Shown here piece after piece: positions 16,754 to 18,647 of a stretch of 18,647 bases of DNA. The translations under genes were made by a program, and so were the position numbers. This DNA is from Acidobacteriota bacterium (lineage in GTDB: Bacteria; Acidobacteriota; Polarisedimenticolia; Gp22-AA2). The stretch covers positions 1-18,647 of the forward strand of contig JACOUZ010000116.1 of assembly GCA_016177515.1 (NCBI GenBank). The letters run 5' to 3'. Numbering within the stretch: position 1 is the stretch's first letter; each line of letters opens with the position of its first letter. The notes under the pieces are model-generated. The model was not told the DNA's origin. It searched no databases and worked only from the letters and a program-made list of their open reading frames with translations.

Positions 16754-17977
16754 ATGATGCGACCGTGCGGCTCCCTCCGCGTGCGCCCCTCGGCGCGCAC
16801 GCTTGCAGCGGCAATTTCCTGCCTCGGGATTCTGCTCCCCGTCCCGGCCCTGGCGGATCGGCGCCTGAAGACCGTCTTCCGCAGCCAGCCGGTCGAATGG
16901 AGCCTCGAGATGCGGGAGGACGACAGCCTGCCGGAGCTCGTCTTCACGCCGGCCTGGACCTGGAGCGGCTTCAAGACGCCGCTGGCAGGAGACCCGATCG
17001 CGACCCCGGTGGCGATCGTGGTATCCAGCCGCGACGGCGAGGTGGCCGCCCTCCATTCCACAAGCGGCGAGGTCGCCTGGAGGACATCTATGGATTCTCA
17101 CTTGACCGTGGGGCCGGCCAGCGACGGGACGCTGGTGTTTCAGGCGACTGCGGCAGGCCGGCTGACGGCCCTGAAGGGAAGCGACGGTCTCCCCGCGTGG
17201 TCGGCCGATCTGGGCAGCGGACCGGCGGTGCCCGTGCGCGTTTTTGGCCGGCGCGTCCTGGTGGGCACCCTCGACGGAACACTGTTGTCCATCGACGCGG
17301 AGAGCGGCCGGATCGAGGCCCGTCAGGCCCTCCCCGGACGCCCTGCGACGGCGCCGGAGCCGGCCCCGCGGACCATCCTGATCGGAACCGACCATGGCTT
17401 CGTGCTGGCCTTCGACGAGATGTCGCTGAAGCCTCTCTGGAGGCACTCGGCCGGACACGCGATTACGTCACCGCCCTTGTTCGACGCGGGGAGGGTCTTC
17501 TTCGCGGCGGCCGATCGGACGATCCGCAGCCTCCGCTTCAAGAGCGGCCGCCGCTGCTGGACCACGCGCACCGGCGCGACGAGCTCGGCGCGTTCGATCA
17601 CCCGCGGCCCGTATCTTTACGTTCTGTGCTACGACAACGACATCTACGTCCTGAACAAGAGAAACGGCCACCAGCTGACGCGCGTCCGCCTCGGCCACCG
17701 CCTGGACGCCGATCCAGCGTCGCTCGGCGACCATCTTCTGGTGGTGCCCTTCACGGAGGCGAGCGTGGTGGGGCTGGCGCTCCCGAGGCTGCAAACGGTC
17801 GGGCGCTTCGCGCTCGAGGTCCCCGGAGAGTGGTTCACGACGGCGCCCCTGTGGATTGACGACCGCGTGGCCCTGGGATACGGCCGCGACGAGGGCCGCA
17901 TTCTGGCCCTGACCGTCGCCGAAAAGAAGGAAGCGTCCCCCGCGGCGCCGGGCGGCGCCACGGTCCCCGGTCCGTGA
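16754..17977 (+). CDS. Exported PQQ-type beta-propeller protein, BamB-like
   Basis: A secreted or periplasmic propeller, function unassigned. The protein is 407 residues from ATG 16754 (406 from 16757; an ATG at 16745 lies inside the -10 box). An N-terminal signal peptide is clear: a basic stretch (RVRPSAR), hydrophobic core AAAISCLGILLPV and a cleavage-like ALA at 32-34. The mature part shows about eight PQQ-like blade repeats, each ending near an acidic or small residue, Gly, then an aromatic residue. Examples are DGEVAALHSTSGEVAW (94-109), DGTLLSIDAESGRIEA and DNDIYVLNKRNGHQL. Eight blades is the number in BamB, the outer-membrane assembly lipoprotein encoded near hisS in E. coli. This protein has no lipobox Cys at the cleavage site. 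PQQ-binding enzyme residues are not evident, so it is more likely a scaffold than a quinoprotein dehydrogenase. It is the only plus-strand gene and ends 17 bases from the converging dehydrogenase gene. Confidence 0.85.
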   Translation: MMRPCGSLRVRPSARTLAAAISCLGILLPVPALADRRLKTVFRSQPVEWSLEMREDDSLPELVFTPAWTWSGFKTPLAGDPIATPVAIVVSSRDGEVAALHSTSGEVAWRTSMDSHLTVGPASDGTLVFQATAAGRLTALKGSDGLPAWSADLGSGPAVPVRVFGRRVLVGTLDGTLLSIDAESGRIEARQALPGRPATAPEPAPRTILIGTDHGFVLAFDEMSLKPLWRHSAGHAITSPPLFDAGRVFFAAADRTIRSLRFKSGRRCWTTRTGATSSARSITRGPYLYVLCYDNDIYVLNKRNGHQLTRVRLGHRLDADPASLGDHLLVVPFTEASVVGLALPRLQTVGRFALEVPGEWFTTAPLWIDDRVALGYGRDEGRILALTVAEKKEASPAAPGGATVPGP

Positions 17978-17994
17978 CGCAATACTCGGACCGG

Positions 17995-18647
17995 CTAGAT
18001 CGGACTGCCGGCCCGAACGCGCCGGCAGATCTCCTCGCCCACTCCGCGCGGTCCCAGGCTCCCGCCCAGGTCGCGCGTCGTGCGGCCCTCGCGCACGCAA
18101 CCCTTGACCGCCTCCTCCAGAAGCCGGGCTTCGGCGGTCCGCCCGACCTCGTCGAGCAGCATGACGCAGGACAGGATGGCCCCCATCGGATTGGCGACGT
18201 TCTGGCCGGCATGCTTCGGGGCGGAGCCGTGCACCGGCTCGAACAACCCCGTGCGCCCCGGGTGCAGGTTGCCGCTCGCGGCCAACCCCAGCCCTCCCTG
18301 GATTTGCGCTCCCAGATCGCTGAGGATGTCGCCGAACATGTTGCAGGTGACGATCACTTCGAAGGGCGACGGGTCCTTCACCATCTGCATCGCCAGGGCG
18401 TCCACGTACATGTGTGACGCTTCGATCCCCGGATAGTCGGGGGCCACCTGCCAGAACGTCCTCTGCCACAGGTCATGGCCGTAGATGAGCGCATTGCTCT
18501 TGTCCGACATCAGCACCCGCTTGCGTCCCATCCTGCGCGCGTGTTCGAAGGCGTGTCGGATGATCCGCTCGACGCCCTTGCGGGTGTTGACGTCCTCCTG
18601 AATCGCTATCTCATCGGGCGTTCCCTTCTTGAAGATCCCCCCCATCC
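17995..18647 (-). CDS. Isopropylmalate/isocitrate dehydrogenase family enzyme, 5' end outside the window (likely LeuB)
   Basis: This family oxidatively decarboxylates 3-isopropylmalate, isocitrate, homoisocitrate or tartrate using NAD(P) and Mg2+ or Mn2+. About 217 C-terminal residues are visible; the N-terminus lies beyond the right edge. Conserved blocks include the KKGTPDE loop and SDKSNAL with the catalytic lysine. NMFGDILSDLGAQIQGGLG carries the metal-binding aspartates, and GLFEPVHGSAPKHAGQNVANP is the nucleotide-binding loop. The AASGNLHPG stretch resembles archaeal and deep-branching bacterial LeuB or related decarboxylating dehydrogenases rather than E. coli LeuB. Substrate choice depends largely on the missing N-terminal helix, so LeuB is only the favoured option. 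No neighbouring leucine gene is visible to settle it. Confidence 0.9.
   Translation of the reverse strand, partial: MGGIFKKGTPDEIAIQEDVNTRKGVERIIRHAFEHARRMGRKRVLMSDKSNALIYGHDLWQRTFWQVAPDYPGIEASHMYVDALAMQMVKDPSPFEVIVTCNMFGDILSDLGAQIQGGLGLAASGNLHPGRTGLFEPVHGSAPKHAGQNVANPMGAILSCVMLLDEVGRTAEARLLEEAVKGCVREGRTTRDLGGSLGPRGVGEEICRRVRAGSPI

Noticed and set aside
16811..16830. Lipoprotein signal (Ala-Ile-Ser-Cys) in the propeller protein
   Set aside because: The Cys is in the middle of the hydrophobic core rather than at its end, and there is no Leu at -3. The ALA cleavage site further on fits signal peptidase I.

Overview
This window is a GC-rich, tightly packed stretch of core bacterial chromosome. 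I see no mobile element, CRISPR array, tRNA, rRNA or foreign-looking island. Twelve genes are recognisable: ten complete and two cut by the window edges. Eleven lie on the minus strand and one on the plus strand. No gene-free stretch exceeds about 130 bases. The source looks like a GC-rich, non-actinobacterial bacterium: it has two-subunit glycyl-tRNA synthetase (GlyQ/GlyS), a PgpH-type c-di-AMP phosphodiesterase and pyruvate phosphate dikinase. The phoH-pgpH-ybeY-era-recO-glyQ-glyS order is like that of Firmicutes, but the base composition is very different. Acidobacteriota or a similar deep lineage would fit, but that is inference.

Layout in transcription order on the minus strand. At the right edge is the C-terminal part of an isopropylmalate/isocitrate dehydrogenase family enzyme (17995-18647). 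It converges on a plus-strand gene (16754-17977) for an exported PQQ-type beta-propeller resembling BamB. That gene diverges from hisS across about 107 bases. hisS (15387-16646) and aspS (13592-15394) overlap by 8 bases. After a 126-base gap with a good promoter candidate comes phoH (12425-13465), then pgpH (10193-12415), ybeY (9690-10205) and era (8746-9693), all overlapping or nearly so. A 128-base gap precedes mgtE (7262-8617). Then follow recO (6465-7223), glyQ (5546-6445), glyS (3330-5549), ppdK (550-3330) and the N-terminal two thirds of rimK (1-581), again with very short gaps or overlaps.

Functionally the run is about translation and RNA. It includes three aminoacyl-tRNA synthetases, 16S rRNA maturation and ribosome assembly (YbeY, Era), ribosomal protein S6 modification (RimK) and an RNA-linked ATPase (PhoH). 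Alongside are recombination repair (RecO), second-messenger turnover (PgpH), Mg2+ import (MgtE) and PEP/pyruvate interconversion (PpdK). PpdK directly after glyQS is suggestive, because PpdK can consume the AMP and pyrophosphate that tRNA charging releases.

I do not find a previously undescribed system here. The points most worth checking are: two promoter candidates whose predicted transcription starts fall on an ATG (leaderless transcripts), one opening an 8-codon upstream ORF before phoH; a perfect 20-base GC palindrome in the hisS leader; an AspRS with the His signature of a non-discriminating enzyme; a HisRS with four CxxC pairs; and the glyQS-ppdK linkage.
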